Origin: Actinomycetota bacterium
Lineage (GTDB): Bacteria > Actinomycetota > Thermoleophilia > Miltoncostaeales > Miltoncostaeaceae
Assembly (NCBI GenBank): GCA_963169235.1
Contig: CAUJCX010000024.1
Coordinates: 1-64,000 of the forward strand
DNA: 64,000 nt
Reading direction: 5' to 3'
Shown here: positions 45,191 through 58,048 of the stretch, one piece after another
Numbering within the stretch: position 1 is the first letter of the stretch
Layout: the number at the start of each line of letters is the position of its first letter
Program-made: the position numbers and the translations under genes
The notes under the pieces: model-generated
Told to the model about the DNA's origin: nothing
The model's database searches: none
The model's input: the letters and a program-made list of their open reading frames with translations, nothing else

Positions 45191-46431
45191 GCCGCCGCGT
45201 CGTGGTGACGGGCATCGGCATCGTCTCGCCGCTGGGCATCGGACGCGAGGACGTGTGGAGGTCGGCCGTCGCCGGGCGCTCCGGCGCCTGCACCGTCAGC
45301 CGCTTCGACACCGACGGGTACGACGCCACCATCGCGTGCGAGGTCACGGGCTTCACGCCGGGCGACTTCCTCGACCACCGCACGGCCCGGCGCGCCGACC
45401 GGGTGACCCAGTACGCCGTGGCCGCCGCCAAGCTGGCGGCCGCCGACGCCGGGTTCACCGTGGGCGACGCCGAGCGCCGCGTCGGCTGCGTGCTGGCCAC
45501 CGGCACCGGCGGCAGCGGCGTGCGCGAGGACAACGACCGCGTGCTGATGGAGCGCGGCCCCGACCGGGTGTCGCCGTTCACCATCCCCCACAGCATGCTC
45601 AACATGCCGTCCGCCATGGTGGCGATGGAGCTGGGCATCAAGGGCCCCGTGTTCGCCGTGGTCACCGCGTGCGCCGCCGGGGCCGACGCCATGGGCGTCG
45701 CGGCCCGCATCATCCGCCGCGGCGACGCCGACGTGGTGCTGGCCGGGGGCGCCGACGCCATGATCACGCCGTTCTGGATGGCGGCGTTCGACGCCATGCG
45801 CGTGCTGGCCCACGACGATGGCGACCCCACCCGGGCGGCGCGTCCCTTCGATGCGCACCGCACCGGGTTCCTCATCGGCGAGGGCTCCGCCGTGATGGTG
45901 CTGGAGGACGCCGAGCACGCCGCCGCCCGCGGGGCCGACGTCATCTGCGAGCTGGCGGGCTACGGCGCGTCGGCCGACGCCCACCACATCGCCGACCCCG
46001 ACCCCACCGGCGAGTCGCAGGCGCGCGCCATGCGCCTGGCCCTCGTGCAGGCGGGCGTGGAGCCGTCCGACGTGGGCTACGTCAACGCCCACGGGGGCGC
46101 CAGCCAGCCCGGGGACCCCTCGGAGGTGCGGGCCATCACCGCGGTGATGGGCGACCACGCCGCCGACACGCTGGTGAGCGGCACCAAGTCGATGCACGGC
46201 CACTGCATGGGCGCCACCGGCGCCCTGGAGGCCGCGCTCACCGTGATGGCACTTGCGACCGGCACCGTGCCCCCCACCATCAACCTCACCGACGTGGATC
46301 CCGCCTGCGAAGGCGTCGCCCACGTGGCGCGCGAGGCGCGCGAGGCCCGCCTGCGCGCCGCGATGACCATCAACAACGGGCTCGGTGGCCACAACGCCGC
46401 GCTCGTGTTCACCCCCCAGCGGGAGGGCTGA
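45187..46431 (+). CDS. fabF: beta-ketoacyl-ACP synthase II, copy 2
   Basis: A 414-residue paralogue of the preceding synthase. Triad: C162 (VTACAAG), H302 (NAHGGAS) and H337 (KSMHGHCMGATG), so it is not a chain-length factor. The usual NAHGTSTxxND loop reads NAHGGASQPGD, losing both Thr residues next to the catalytic His and changing the acyl or ACP contact area. NNGLGGHNA replaces the GFGGHN of copy 1. It could handle a different chain length or primer. ATGA overlap with copy 1. Confidence 0.92.
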   Translation: MSRRVVVTGIGIVSPLGIGREDVWRSAVAGRSGACTVSRFDTDGYDATIACEVTGFTPGDFLDHRTARRADRVTQYAVAAAKLAAADAGFTVGDAERRVGCVLATGTGGSGVREDNDRVLMERGPDRVSPFTIPHSMLNMPSAMVAMELGIKGPVFAVVTACAAGADAMGVAARIIRRGDADVVLAGGADAMITPFWMAAFDAMRVLAHDDGDPTRAARPFDAHRTGFLIGEGSAVMVLEDAEHAAARGADVICELAGYGASADAHHIADPDPTGESQARAMRLALVQAGVEPSDVGYVNAHGGASQPGDPSEVRAITAVMGDHAADTLVSGTKSMHGHCMGATGALEAALTVMALATGTVPPTINLTDVDPACEGVAHVAREAREARLRAAMTINNGLGGHNAALVFTPQREG

Positions 46432-46432
46432 C

Positions 46433-46648
46433 GTGACCGCCGATGCGCACGAGGCACCCAAGCGGCGCATGTCCGCGCGGGCCGAGAAGGCGGTGCGGTT
46501 CACCACCGCGGGGCTGGTGTCGGCGCCGTTCGGCTTCACCGGCTACTTCACCGGCAACGAGACGCTGGGCTACATCGCGTTCGGCATCGTGGTCGCGGCG
46601 ATCCTGGCGGGACCCGTGATCGAGCGGGTCCGCGGCGTGTCGTACTGA
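46433..46648 (+). CDS. small membrane protein
   Basis: A 71-residue protein: a basic N-terminus (APKRRMSARAEKAVR), then two short hydrophobic segments (FTTAGLVSAPFGFTGYFTG and LGYIAFGIVVAAILAGPVI). No family recognised. GTG at 46433 lies one base after the stop of the second synthase, with GGGAGG 6 bases upstream inside that gene, so it is the last gene of the fab operon. A link to fatty-acid synthesis is positional only. Confidence 0.65.
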   Translation: MTADAHEAPKRRMSARAEKAVRFTTAGLVSAPFGFTGYFTGNETLGYIAFGIVVAAILAGPVIERVRGVSY

Positions 46649-46663
46649 CCGGCTCGGGCGCTC

Positions 46664-46688
46664 GGCCCGCCGCACGCGGCGGCGGGCC
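46664..46688. terminator. two-way hairpin terminator
   Basis: A perfect 10-bp stem (GGCCCGCCGC with GCGGCGGGCC) around a 5-base loop, in the 49-bp gap between the convergent fab operon and gdhA. Confidence 0.65.
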
Positions 46689-46697
46689 CGTGGCGTC

Positions 46698-48131
<1,434 letters not shown>

Positions 48132-48135
<4 letters not shown>

Positions 48136-48659
48136 CGCGCGACGCTTGCGGCGTCGCCGTGGAGTCGTGTCAGGCGGATCTCGGGCAGGATGACCCCACC
48201 CAGGTAGAGCTCGCGCCGCCCACCGTCGGCGCGGAAGCCCACCGCGGCGTAGAACGCGGGTGCGATCGGGTTGTCGCGCAGCATCCACACCACGGTGCGG
48301 GGAAACCGCTCGAGGTGCTCGAGGCCGCGCGCCATCAGGCGGTGGCCGAGGCCCGCGCCGATGTAGGCGGGCAGGGCGTACACGGCCCAGATCTCGCCCA
48401 CGCCCGGGCTTCCGGCGTCGCGACACGGCCCGGCGGTGAGGTACGCGACCACCCGCCCCGCGTCCTCGGCCACGAACACGCCGTGTCCCGCCGGGAAGCC
48501 CGTGCGGCGACGCATCCACACGTAGCCCGCGTGGTCCCACGCCGTGAAGTACGCCTCGGGGATGAGGTCGCGGTACGTGTGGCGCCAGCCCTCGAAGCGC
48601 ACGTTCTCGATGGCCTCGGCGTCGTCGGCCTCGGCGCGGCGGATGAGGATGCCGCTCAC
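48132..48659 (-). CDS. GNAT family N-acetyltransferase
   Basis: A 175-residue acetyl-CoA-dependent acyltransferase. ILIRRAEADDAEAIENVR begins the fold, GVFVAEDAGRVVAYLTAGP and GEIWAVYALPAYIGAGLGHRLM hold the acetyl-CoA loop (related to the Q/RxxGxG/A motif), and NPIAPAFYAAVGF is the C-terminal signature. The acceptor is unknown. GTG at 48659 overlaps the stop of the thioesterase (GTGA), so the two are co-translated. Confidence 0.9.
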
Positions 48660-49066
48660 CCCGCCAGCGGCGGCACCGGCACGGGAACGCCGTCCGCGTC
48701 CAGCGCGACGAACGTGAAGCGGCCGGTGCCGGCCAGGGCGCGGTCGCCCGATAGCAGGTCCTCCGCCACCATGCTCACCACCACCGTCATGGACGTGCGC
48801 CCCGTGGCGACGACGCGCGCGACCACCTCGAGGATCTGTCCCTGCGAGACCGGCGCCAGATAGTCGACGTCGGCCACGTGCGCGGTGACGGTGACGCTGC
48901 GGCTGTGCCGCGTGGCGGCGACGAATCCGGCGGTGTCCATCATGGCCAGGGCGTCACCTCCGAACAGGGTGCCCTGGTGGTTGAGCATCTCGGGCATCAC
49001 CACCTCCACGAGCCGGGTCTCGGTGGGCGGGGCGGTCGCGTCGCGGTGGATCTGATCGGTGTCCAA
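48656..49066 (-). CDS. acyl-CoA thioesterase (hotdog fold)
   Basis: A 136-residue single-hotdog thioesterase of the YciA/acyl-CoA hydrolase type: VMPEMLNHQGTLFGGDALAMMD contains the usual N-H-x-G-x-x-F-GG active-site helix, and VTVTAHVADVDYLAPVSQGQILEVVARV is the following strand pair. It hydrolyses acyl-CoA. The start is taken as TTG 49066 because GAGG sits about 8 bases upstream and the encoded LDTDQIHRD fits the family length; GTG or ATG codons further out give an unlikely extension. The stop overlaps the acetyltransferase. Confidence 0.87.
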   Translation of the reverse strand: MDTDQIHRDATAPPTETRLVEVVMPEMLNHQGTLFGGDALAMMDTAGFVAATRHSRSVTVTAHVADVDYLAPVSQGQILEVVARVVATGRTSMTVVVSMVAEDLLSGDRALAGTGRFTFVALDADGVPVPVPPLAG

Positions 49067-49133
49067 TGCGCATCCTCGGACGTGGCGGACGTGGGCACTG
49101 CCTTTATGCGAGCGCCCCGGCGCTGAAGTATTC

Positions 49134-49667
49134 ATGCCGCCCGCCGATTCTCCCAGTATGGAACCGGATGAGGTGCTCCCCCTGGGCTCCGGCCCCCTCC
49201 ACGAGGCAGACCTGCTGACGGGACTGCCGAGCGCCCGCGCCTGGCCCCGCCTGCTGGCCGAGCGCATGCGGGCCAACCCCGACCGCACGTGGGTGGCGAT
49301 GCTGCGCATCGACGACTTCGCGGGCTACTCCACGCTGTACGGCGAGGTGGCGTCGGACCTGCTGCTGGTGGACACCGCCGCCGCCTGGGACGCCGTGCTG
49401 CGCGCCGGCGACGTGCTGACCCGCTTCGAGGGCGCCGACTTCGGCTGCGTCGTACGCGCCGCCGAGATGACGTCGGCCTTCCAGGCCATCGGCCGCATGC
49501 GTGCCGCGCTCACCGGCGACCAGACGTGCTCCGTGGCGCTCACCCAGCCCACGGCGGGCGAGTCGGCCCACGCCGTCGTCGCCCGGCTGCGCGACGGCAT
49601 CGACGAGGCCGGCGTCCGCGGCGCCAGCCGCATCGCGGTGCTGCTGCCCGCAGCACTCGCCGCCTGA
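49134..49667 (+). CDS. degenerate GGDEF-domain protein
   Basis: A 177-residue protein. [20 protein letters not shown] matches the D-x-LTGLxNR start of GGDEF domains, [23 protein letters not shown] is the following strand/helix with the D-x-F metal-site region, and [11 protein letters not shown] stands where GGDEF would be: the motif reads EGADF. Loss of the second Gly and the Glu should abolish diguanylate cyclase activity, so it is probably a GTP- or c-di-GMP-binding or protein-docking remnant. The ATG at 49158 is an alternative start. It precedes metH by 43 bp but metH has its own promoter. Confidence 0.75.
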   Translation: MPPADSPSMEPDEVLPLGSGPLHEADLLTGLPSARAWPRLLAERMRANPDRTWVAMLRIDDFAGYSTLYGEVASDLLLVDTAAAWDAVLRAGDVLTRFEGADFGCVVRAAEMTSAFQAIGRMRAALTGDQTCSVALTQPTAGESAHAVVARLRDGIDEAGVRGASRIAVLLPAALAA

Positions 49668-49697
49668 GGTCCACGGCCCGCCGCACGGAGATCGCGA

Positions 49698-49703
49698 TAC
49701 CCT
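49698..49703 (+). promoter_or_regulatory. -10 box (TACCCT) of a leaderless metH promoter
   Basis: TACCCT, then 7 bases, then the metH ATG at 49711. No ribosome site precedes the ATG, and there is no room for a cobalamin or SAM riboswitch. Confidence 0.5.
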
Positions 49704-49710
49704 GGCGGGT

Positions 49711-53400
<3,690 letters not shown>

Positions 53401-53410
53401 GATCGCCCTG

Positions 53411-53435
53411 CGTGCGCACCCGATAGGTGCGCACG
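53411..53435 (+). terminator. hairpin terminator after metH
   Basis: A perfect 10-bp stem (CGTGCGCACC with GGTGCGCACG) around a 5-base loop begins 10 bases after the metH stop. The flanking CCTG/CAGG can lengthen it across a 2-base bulge. A short T-rich stretch (GTTTCAGCGTTTT) follows. Confidence 0.65.
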
Positions 53436-53582
53436 GGCAGGTTTCAGCGTTTTGAGGATCCCGCCGGGTAGCGGACGCGCAAGAGTGCGTCGGGGTGGGT
53501 TGTCCCTCGCTTTCGGGTCATTCGTCCCGGGGCCGGGCGCGCACCCCCTGAACCGACCCACGTCATCGGAAAGAGGCGGCAT

Positions 53583-54446
53583 ATGGGCACCAAGAGGTTC
53601 ACCACTCCCGAGCTGACCGGGCGCACGCTCTACTGCAGCGACGGCGACAAGCTGGGCACCGTCGAGGGCGTCCTGGAGGACGAGACCGGCACGCCCCGTT
53701 ACCTGGAGGTGACCAGCGGCTGGTTCGGCACCCGCCGCCACGCCGTGCCGATGCACGACCTGATGCTGCGCGACGACGGCGACGACCTGGTCGTGCCGTA
53801 CACCAAGGAGCAGATGAAGAACGCGCCGACGCTGGACGAGCGCGACGACATGACGTACGACCGCGAGCGCGACATGGGCGCGCACTACGGCACCGAGGTG
53901 CGCGACTGGGACGACGTCCGCGACCATTGGCTGCCCGAGGAGGACCTCAGCCGCGGGCCGACGCCGCAGACGCGCCACCCGCAGGGCGGCCGGGACCTCG
54001 AGACCGACACGACCCAGGGGCCGACGCCCGAGGTGCGCGACGCCATGCGGGCCGGCGACCACGACCCGGGCGCCGCCGGCCAGCCCGAGGTCGACCCCCG
54101 CACGCGGCAGCGCGTCGGACGCGACGCCGACGTGGCGCGCGACGATCTGCGGATGCGCGACGAGCGCGACCTGCGGCGCGAGCCGCCGCCCCCGCCGCCC
54201 GACCTCGCGGCGCGCGACGACGCCCGGATGCGGGACGACGCCCGGATGCGCGACGACGAGCGCATGCACGCGGCGGCGCCCCCGCCCCCGCCGCCGCACA
54301 TCTCGCGGCGCGACGACGTGCGCATGAGGGACGACGCGACTCTGCGGGACGACGAGCGGATGCGCGACGACCTCGGCGACCCGCCGCTGCGTGACGACGA
54401 GCGCCGTCGCCTGCGCCGCCACCGCGACGGGGGCGACGTGCGCTGA
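53583..54446 (+). CDS. PRC-barrel domain protein with mixed-charge tail
   Basis: A 287-residue protein. Residues about 8-85 are a PRC-barrel (TGRTLYCSDGDKLGTVEGVL, RYLEVTSGWFGTRRHAVPM, DGDDLVVPYTKEQMKNAP). From about residue 130 the sequence turns into a disordered tail rich in Arg and Asp with repeated RMRDD-like units and two Pro runs. PRC-barrel proteins of this kind are often stress-linked, but function is unproven. Ribosome site AAAGAGG lies 6 bases before the ATG. Confidence 0.82.
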   Translation: MGTKRFTTPELTGRTLYCSDGDKLGTVEGVLEDETGTPRYLEVTSGWFGTRRHAVPMHDLMLRDDGDDLVVPYTKEQMKNAPTLDERDDMTYDRERDMGAHYGTEVRDWDDVRDHWLPEEDLSRGPTPQTRHPQGGRDLETDTTQGPTPEVRDAMRAGDHDPGAAGQPEVDPRTRQRVGRDADVARDDLRMRDERDLRREPPPPPPDLAARDDARMRDDARMRDDERMHAAAPPPPPPHISRRDDVRMRDDATLRDDERMRDDLGDPPLRDDERRRLRRHRDGGDVR

Positions 54447-54539
54447 CGCACGGGTCGGCCGGTGGGATGCGCACCGCCGCACCCCTACCGGCCGGCCGCG
54501 GAGCCCAGCGAGCGCCCATGGCGCCCCGGGCAGTTCGGG

Positions 54540-54545
54540 TAGGAT
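54540..54545 (+). promoter_or_regulatory. -10 box (TAGGAT) of the liv operon
   Basis: TAGGAT ends 14 bases before the ATG of livH at 54560, implying a leader of only about 7 bases. Confidence 0.4.
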
Positions 54546-54559
54546 CCGCGCGGTTTCGC

Positions 54560-55435
54560 ATGGACGACCTACTCCAGACCACCATCAACGGCATCGCCTC
54601 GGGGTCCATCTACGCCCTGGGGGCCATCGGGCTGTCGTTGGTCTACGCCATCCTCAAGCTGGTCAACTTCGCCCACGGCGATTTCATGACCCTGGGCGGG
54701 TACGTCGCGTTCGCGGTCAACGTGTCGCTGGGGATGCCGCTGGTGGTGGCCATCGCGGCCGCCGTCGTGGCCGTGGCGGTGCTGGGCCTCGTCACCGAGG
54801 AGCTCATCTGGCGCCCCATGCGCAAACGAGGCGCCGGGCTGATGCAGATGCTGCTTTTGTCCATCGGCCTCGCGTTCGTGCTGCGCAACCTCATATTGCT
54901 CACGTGGACCGGCGAGTCGCGCAAGCTCAATGTGGACGACACCGCCAGCTACGGCATCGGCATCGGCCGGGTGTCGCTGCTTCAGATCCTCGTCATCGGC
55001 ATCGCCGCCGCCGCCCTCGTGGGCGTGGGCCTGCTGCTGACCCGCACGTACGTCGGCAAGTCCATGCGCGCGCTGTCCGACAGCTTCGACCTGGCCGAGG
55101 TCAGCGGCATCGACACCAAGCGCGTGGTGACGTACACGTGGATCCTGGGCGGCGGCCTGGCCGGCCTCGCGGGCGTGCTGGCCGCCGTGTTCACCACGCT
55201 CACGCCCAACATGGGCTGGACCCTGCTGCTGGGCATCTTCGCGGCCATCATCCTGGGCGGCATCGGCAACCCGTTCGGTGCGCTGGTGGGGGGCCTCGCG
55301 CTGGGCCTGGTGCAGGAGTGGTCCACCAACTTCGTGGAGCCGACGTACAAAGAGGCCATCGGCTTCGCCGTGCTGATCCTGGCGCTGTTGTTCCGCCCCA
55401 ACGGCCTCCTGGGCCACGCGACCAGGACGGGCTGA
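54560..55435 (+). CDS. livH: branched-chain amino-acid ABC permease
   Basis: A 291-residue inner-membrane permease with about eight helices: TTINGIASGSIYALGAIGLS at the N-terminus, LKLVNFAHGDFMTLGGYVAF, RALSDSFDLAEVSGIDTKRV (the ATPase-coupling loop) and LGGIGNPFGALVGGLALGLV. It forms the channel with LivM. ATG at 54560 is chosen because it begins the first helix and follows the -10 box; the open frame upstream codes for low-complexity residues. First gene of livHMGF. Confidence 0.92.
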   Translation: MDDLLQTTINGIASGSIYALGAIGLSLVYAILKLVNFAHGDFMTLGGYVAFAVNVSLGMPLVVAIAAAVVAVAVLGLVTEELIWRPMRKRGAGLMQMLLLSIGLAFVLRNLILLTWTGESRKLNVDDTASYGIGIGRVSLLQILVIGIAAAALVGVGLLLTRTYVGKSMRALSDSFDLAEVSGIDTKRVVTYTWILGGGLAGLAGVLAAVFTTLTPNMGWTLLLGIFAAIILGGIGNPFGALVGGLALGLVQEWSTNFVEPTYKEAIGFAVLILALLFRPNGLLGHATRTG

Positions 55436-55439
55436 CGAC

Positions 55440-56378
55440 GTGGGACCCCTTCTGGCATTCGGCTTCTGGGCTTACGTCCTCACCGTCGCGGGTATCTACG
55501 CCATCTTCGTGCTGGGCCTCCAGGTGCACGTGGGCGACACGGGCCTCTTGAACTTCGGGCACGTCGCGTTCATGGCGGCCGGCGCGTACTCCACGGGCCT
55601 CATGGTGACCAACGGCGTGCCGCTTCTGGCCGCGATCCCGCTGGCGATGCTGGTGGCCGCGCTGCTGGGGGTGTTGGTGGGCCTGCCGACGCTGCGGCTG
55701 CGGGGCGACTACTTCGCCATCGTCACCATCGCGGCCGGCGAGATCCTGCGCATCATGATCCAGAACCAGCAGGGCGCCACCGGGGGCACGCTGGGCCTGC
55801 GCAAGGCCAGCGGCGGGTGGCCCTCGTTCAACCGCGACATCCTGCGCTGGTTCGAGGACACGCTCGGCATCGAGCTCGAGCGGCGCGTGCCGCTGCTGGT
55901 CATCACGTGGCTGGTGGCGCTGGTCATCGCGCTGCTGCTGGTGCGCATCGGGCGCTCGCCGTGGCGGCGCGCCCTGCGGGCCGTGCGCGAGAACGAGGAC
56001 GCGGTCGCCGCGGCCGGCAAGCCCGTGTTTCAGCTGAAGCTGCAGGCGCTGGCCCTGGGGGCCGCGATCGCCGGCGTCTCGGGCGTGCTGTTCACCCTGC
56101 TGCAGACGTCGCTGTACCCCGAGAACTTCGAGCCCATCGTGACGTTCGTCGGGTTCGCCATCCTCATCCTGGGCGGCATCGGCAGCTACTTCGGCGTGGT
56201 GCTGGGGTCCATCCTGATCTCGTTCATCATCTCCGGGGTGCGGTTCCTCGACTTCCCGCTGGCCGCCGACAAGGTGGCCGCGCTGCGGTTCGTGGTGATC
56301 GGCCTCATCATCATGGCGGTGATGGCGTTCCGGCCGCAGGGGCTGTTCGGCAAGAAGGAAGAGCTGCACCTTGACTGA
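55440..56378 (+). CDS. livM: branched-chain amino-acid ABC permease
   Basis: A 312-residue permease partner of LivH. VHVGDTGLLNFGHVAFMAAGAY and LPTLRLRGDYFAIVTIAAGEI are standard LivM features; RALRAVRENEDAVAAAGK is the coupling loop and ILGGIGSYFGVVLGS follows. GTG at 55440 lies 4 bases after the livH stop. The 3' end overlaps livG by 8 bp. Confidence 0.92.
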   Translation: MGPLLAFGFWAYVLTVAGIYAIFVLGLQVHVGDTGLLNFGHVAFMAAGAYSTGLMVTNGVPLLAAIPLAMLVAALLGVLVGLPTLRLRGDYFAIVTIAAGEILRIMIQNQQGATGGTLGLRKASGGWPSFNRDILRWFEDTLGIELERRVPLLVITWLVALVIALLLVRIGRSPWRRALRAVRENEDAVAAAGKPVFQLKLQALALGAAIAGVSGVLFTLLQTSLYPENFEPIVTFVGFAILILGGIGSYFGVVLGSILISFIISGVRFLDFPLAADKVAALRFVVIGLIIMAVMAFRPQGLFGKKEELHLD

Positions 56379-57147
56379 CGCCGACACCATCCTGCACGTC
56401 GACGGCCTGGCCCGGCACTTCGGCGGCGTCAAGGCGGTCGACGGCGCGACGTTCTCGGTGAAGCGCGGATCCATCACGTCGCTCATCGGCCCCAACGGCG
56501 CGGGCAAGACCACGGCGTTCAACCTGGTCACCGGGTTCGAGTCGGCCGACGCCGGCCGCGTGCACTTCGCGGGCGACGACGTCAGCCGCCTGCGGGCCGA
56601 CCACCGGGCCCGCAAGGGCATGGTGCGCACGTTCCAGCTCACCCGCGTGCTGGGCAAGATGACGGTGCTCGAGAACGCCATGCTGGCCGCCCCCGACCAA
56701 CCCGGCGAGCGCATGTGGAACGTGCTCACGCCGCGCCGCTGGCGCAGCCGCGAGGCCGAGGTGAAGGCCCAGGCCCTTGAGGTGCTCGACGAGATCGGCC
56801 TCAGCGAGAAGGCCGGCGACTACGCGGCCACGCTGTCCGGCGGCCAGCGCAAGCTGCTCGAGCTGGGCCGGGCCCTGATGGCCCGCCCCGACCTGATGAT
56901 GCTGGACGAGCCCATGGCCGGCGTGAACCCCACCTTGGGACGCCAGCTGCTGGAGTACCTCGACCGCCTGCGCACCGAGCGCGGCCTGACCGTGCTGTTC
57001 ATCGAGCACGACATGGACGTGGTGATGGGGGTCAGCGACGAGGTGGTGGTGATGACCCAGGGCCGGGTGCTGATGCAGGACCGGCCCGACGTGGTGCGCA
57101 AGGACGCCCGCGTCATCGACGCGTACCTGGGCGGGGCCGACGAGTGA
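56371..57147 (+). CDS. livG: branched-chain amino-acid ABC ATPase
   Basis: A 258-residue ABC ATPase: Walker A GPNGAGKTT, Q-loop in MVRTFQLTRVL, signature LSGGQ, Walker B LMMLDEP, and the H-loop in FIEHDMD. It energises LivHM. The start is TTG 56371, lying within the end of livM, with GAAGGAAGAG upstream as ribosome site. The stop overlaps livF (GTGA). Confidence 0.93.
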   Translation: MTDADTILHVDGLARHFGGVKAVDGATFSVKRGSITSLIGPNGAGKTTAFNLVTGFESADAGRVHFAGDDVSRLRADHRARKGMVRTFQLTRVLGKMTVLENAMLAAPDQPGERMWNVLTPRRWRSREAEVKAQALEVLDEIGLSEKAGDYAATLSGGQRKLLELGRALMARPDLMMLDEPMAGVNPTLGRQLLEYLDRLRTERGLTVLFIEHDMDVVMGVSDEVVVMTQGRVLMQDRPDVVRKDARVIDAYLGGADE

Positions 57148-57992
57148 GCGCCGACGAGCCGACGTCCCCCGACGAAGCGCCGGTCGACACGCCCATCACC
57201 GAGGCCGCCGTCGACGACCAGGTGACCACGGCCGACGTGGCCGAGACCGTGGTGTCCGACGACCTCGATGTGGTCCAGCCCGTGCTGCGGGCCGAGCACC
57301 TCGTGGGCGGGTACGTGCCCGAGGTGGACATCCTGCGCGGGTGCGACCTGACCGCCGCGGACGGCGAGATCGTGGTGGTGGTGGGCCCCAACGGGGCGGG
57401 CAAGTCCACCCTGATCAAGGCGATCTTCGGGCTCATCACGCCGCGCGAGGGCCGCGTCTACCTGCGGGACGCCGACATCACCGGCACGCCCGCCAACCGC
57501 ATCAACGGCCTGGGCATGAGCTACGTGCCGCAGGTCAACAACGTGTTCCCGTCGCTCACCATCCACGAGAACCTCCAGATGGGCGCGGCGAAGCGGCGCA
57601 AGGGCATGGACGCGCGCATCGAGGAGATGTACGAGCTGTTCCCGCGCCTGCGCGAGCGGCGCCGCAACCGGGCCGAGGGCCTGTCGGGCGGTGAGCGCCA
57701 GATGCTGGCGGTCGCGCGGGCGCTGATGCCGCAGCCGTCGGTGCTGCTGCTGGACGAGCCGTCGGCCGGGCTGGCGCCGAAGGCCGTGGCCGAGGTGTTC
57801 GAGACGGTGAAGCGCGTCAACGACAGCGGCGTCACGATCGTGATGATCGAGCAGAACGCCCGCGCCGCGCTGGCCATCGCCAACCGCGGCTACGTGCTGG
57901 AGGGCGGCCAGAACCGCTTCACCGGCCGCGGGGTCGACCTGCTCAACGACCCGCACGTGGCCGAGCTGTACCTGGGCGGCGCCGCCGACTGA
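57144..57992 (+). CDS. livF: branched-chain amino-acid ABC ATPase with acidic N-terminal extension
   Basis: A 282-residue ABC ATPase: Walker A GPNGAGKST, LSGGE signature (GLSGGERQMLAVARAL), Walker B LLLDEP and the C-terminal NRGYVLEGG. The first 45 residues, rich in Asp, Glu, Thr and Ala, are not part of the LivF fold and lie before LRAEHLVGGYVPEVDIL. The GTG at 57144 overlaps livG; a start inside the extension is possible, but no better codon with a ribosome site is seen. Confidence 0.93.
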   Translation: MSADEPTSPDEAPVDTPITEAAVDDQVTTADVAETVVSDDLDVVQPVLRAEHLVGGYVPEVDILRGCDLTAADGEIVVVVGPNGAGKSTLIKAIFGLITPREGRVYLRDADITGTPANRINGLGMSYVPQVNNVFPSLTIHENLQMGAAKRRKGMDARIEEMYELFPRLRERRRNRAEGLSGGERQMLAVARALMPQPSVLLLDEPSAGLAPKAVAEVFETVKRVNDSGVTIVMIEQNARAALAIANRGYVLEGGQNRFTGRGVDLLNDPHVAELYLGGAAD

Positions 57993-58003
57993 CAGGCACC
58001 GCG

Positions 58004-58036
58004 GCGGTGGGGGGCCGTGCGAGGGCCCCCCACCGC
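58004..58036. terminator. strong two-way hairpin terminator
   Basis: A perfect 13-bp stem (58004-58016 with 58024-58036) closes a 7-base loop in the 56-bp gap between convergent livF and livK. It is the strongest inverted repeat noticed in the window. Confidence 0.75.
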
Positions 58037-58048
58037 GTCGGCGTCAGA

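Noticed and set aside
43937-46431. Type II polyketide KS/chain-length-factor pair
   Set aside because: A chain-length factor lacks the active-site Cys; both proteins have Cys and both His, and no ACP, cyclase or ketoreductase of PKS type is nearby.
49668-49710. Possible cobalamin or SAM riboswitch before metH
   Set aside because: Only 43 bp separate the genes and the -10 box is 7 bases from the ATG, so there is no leader.
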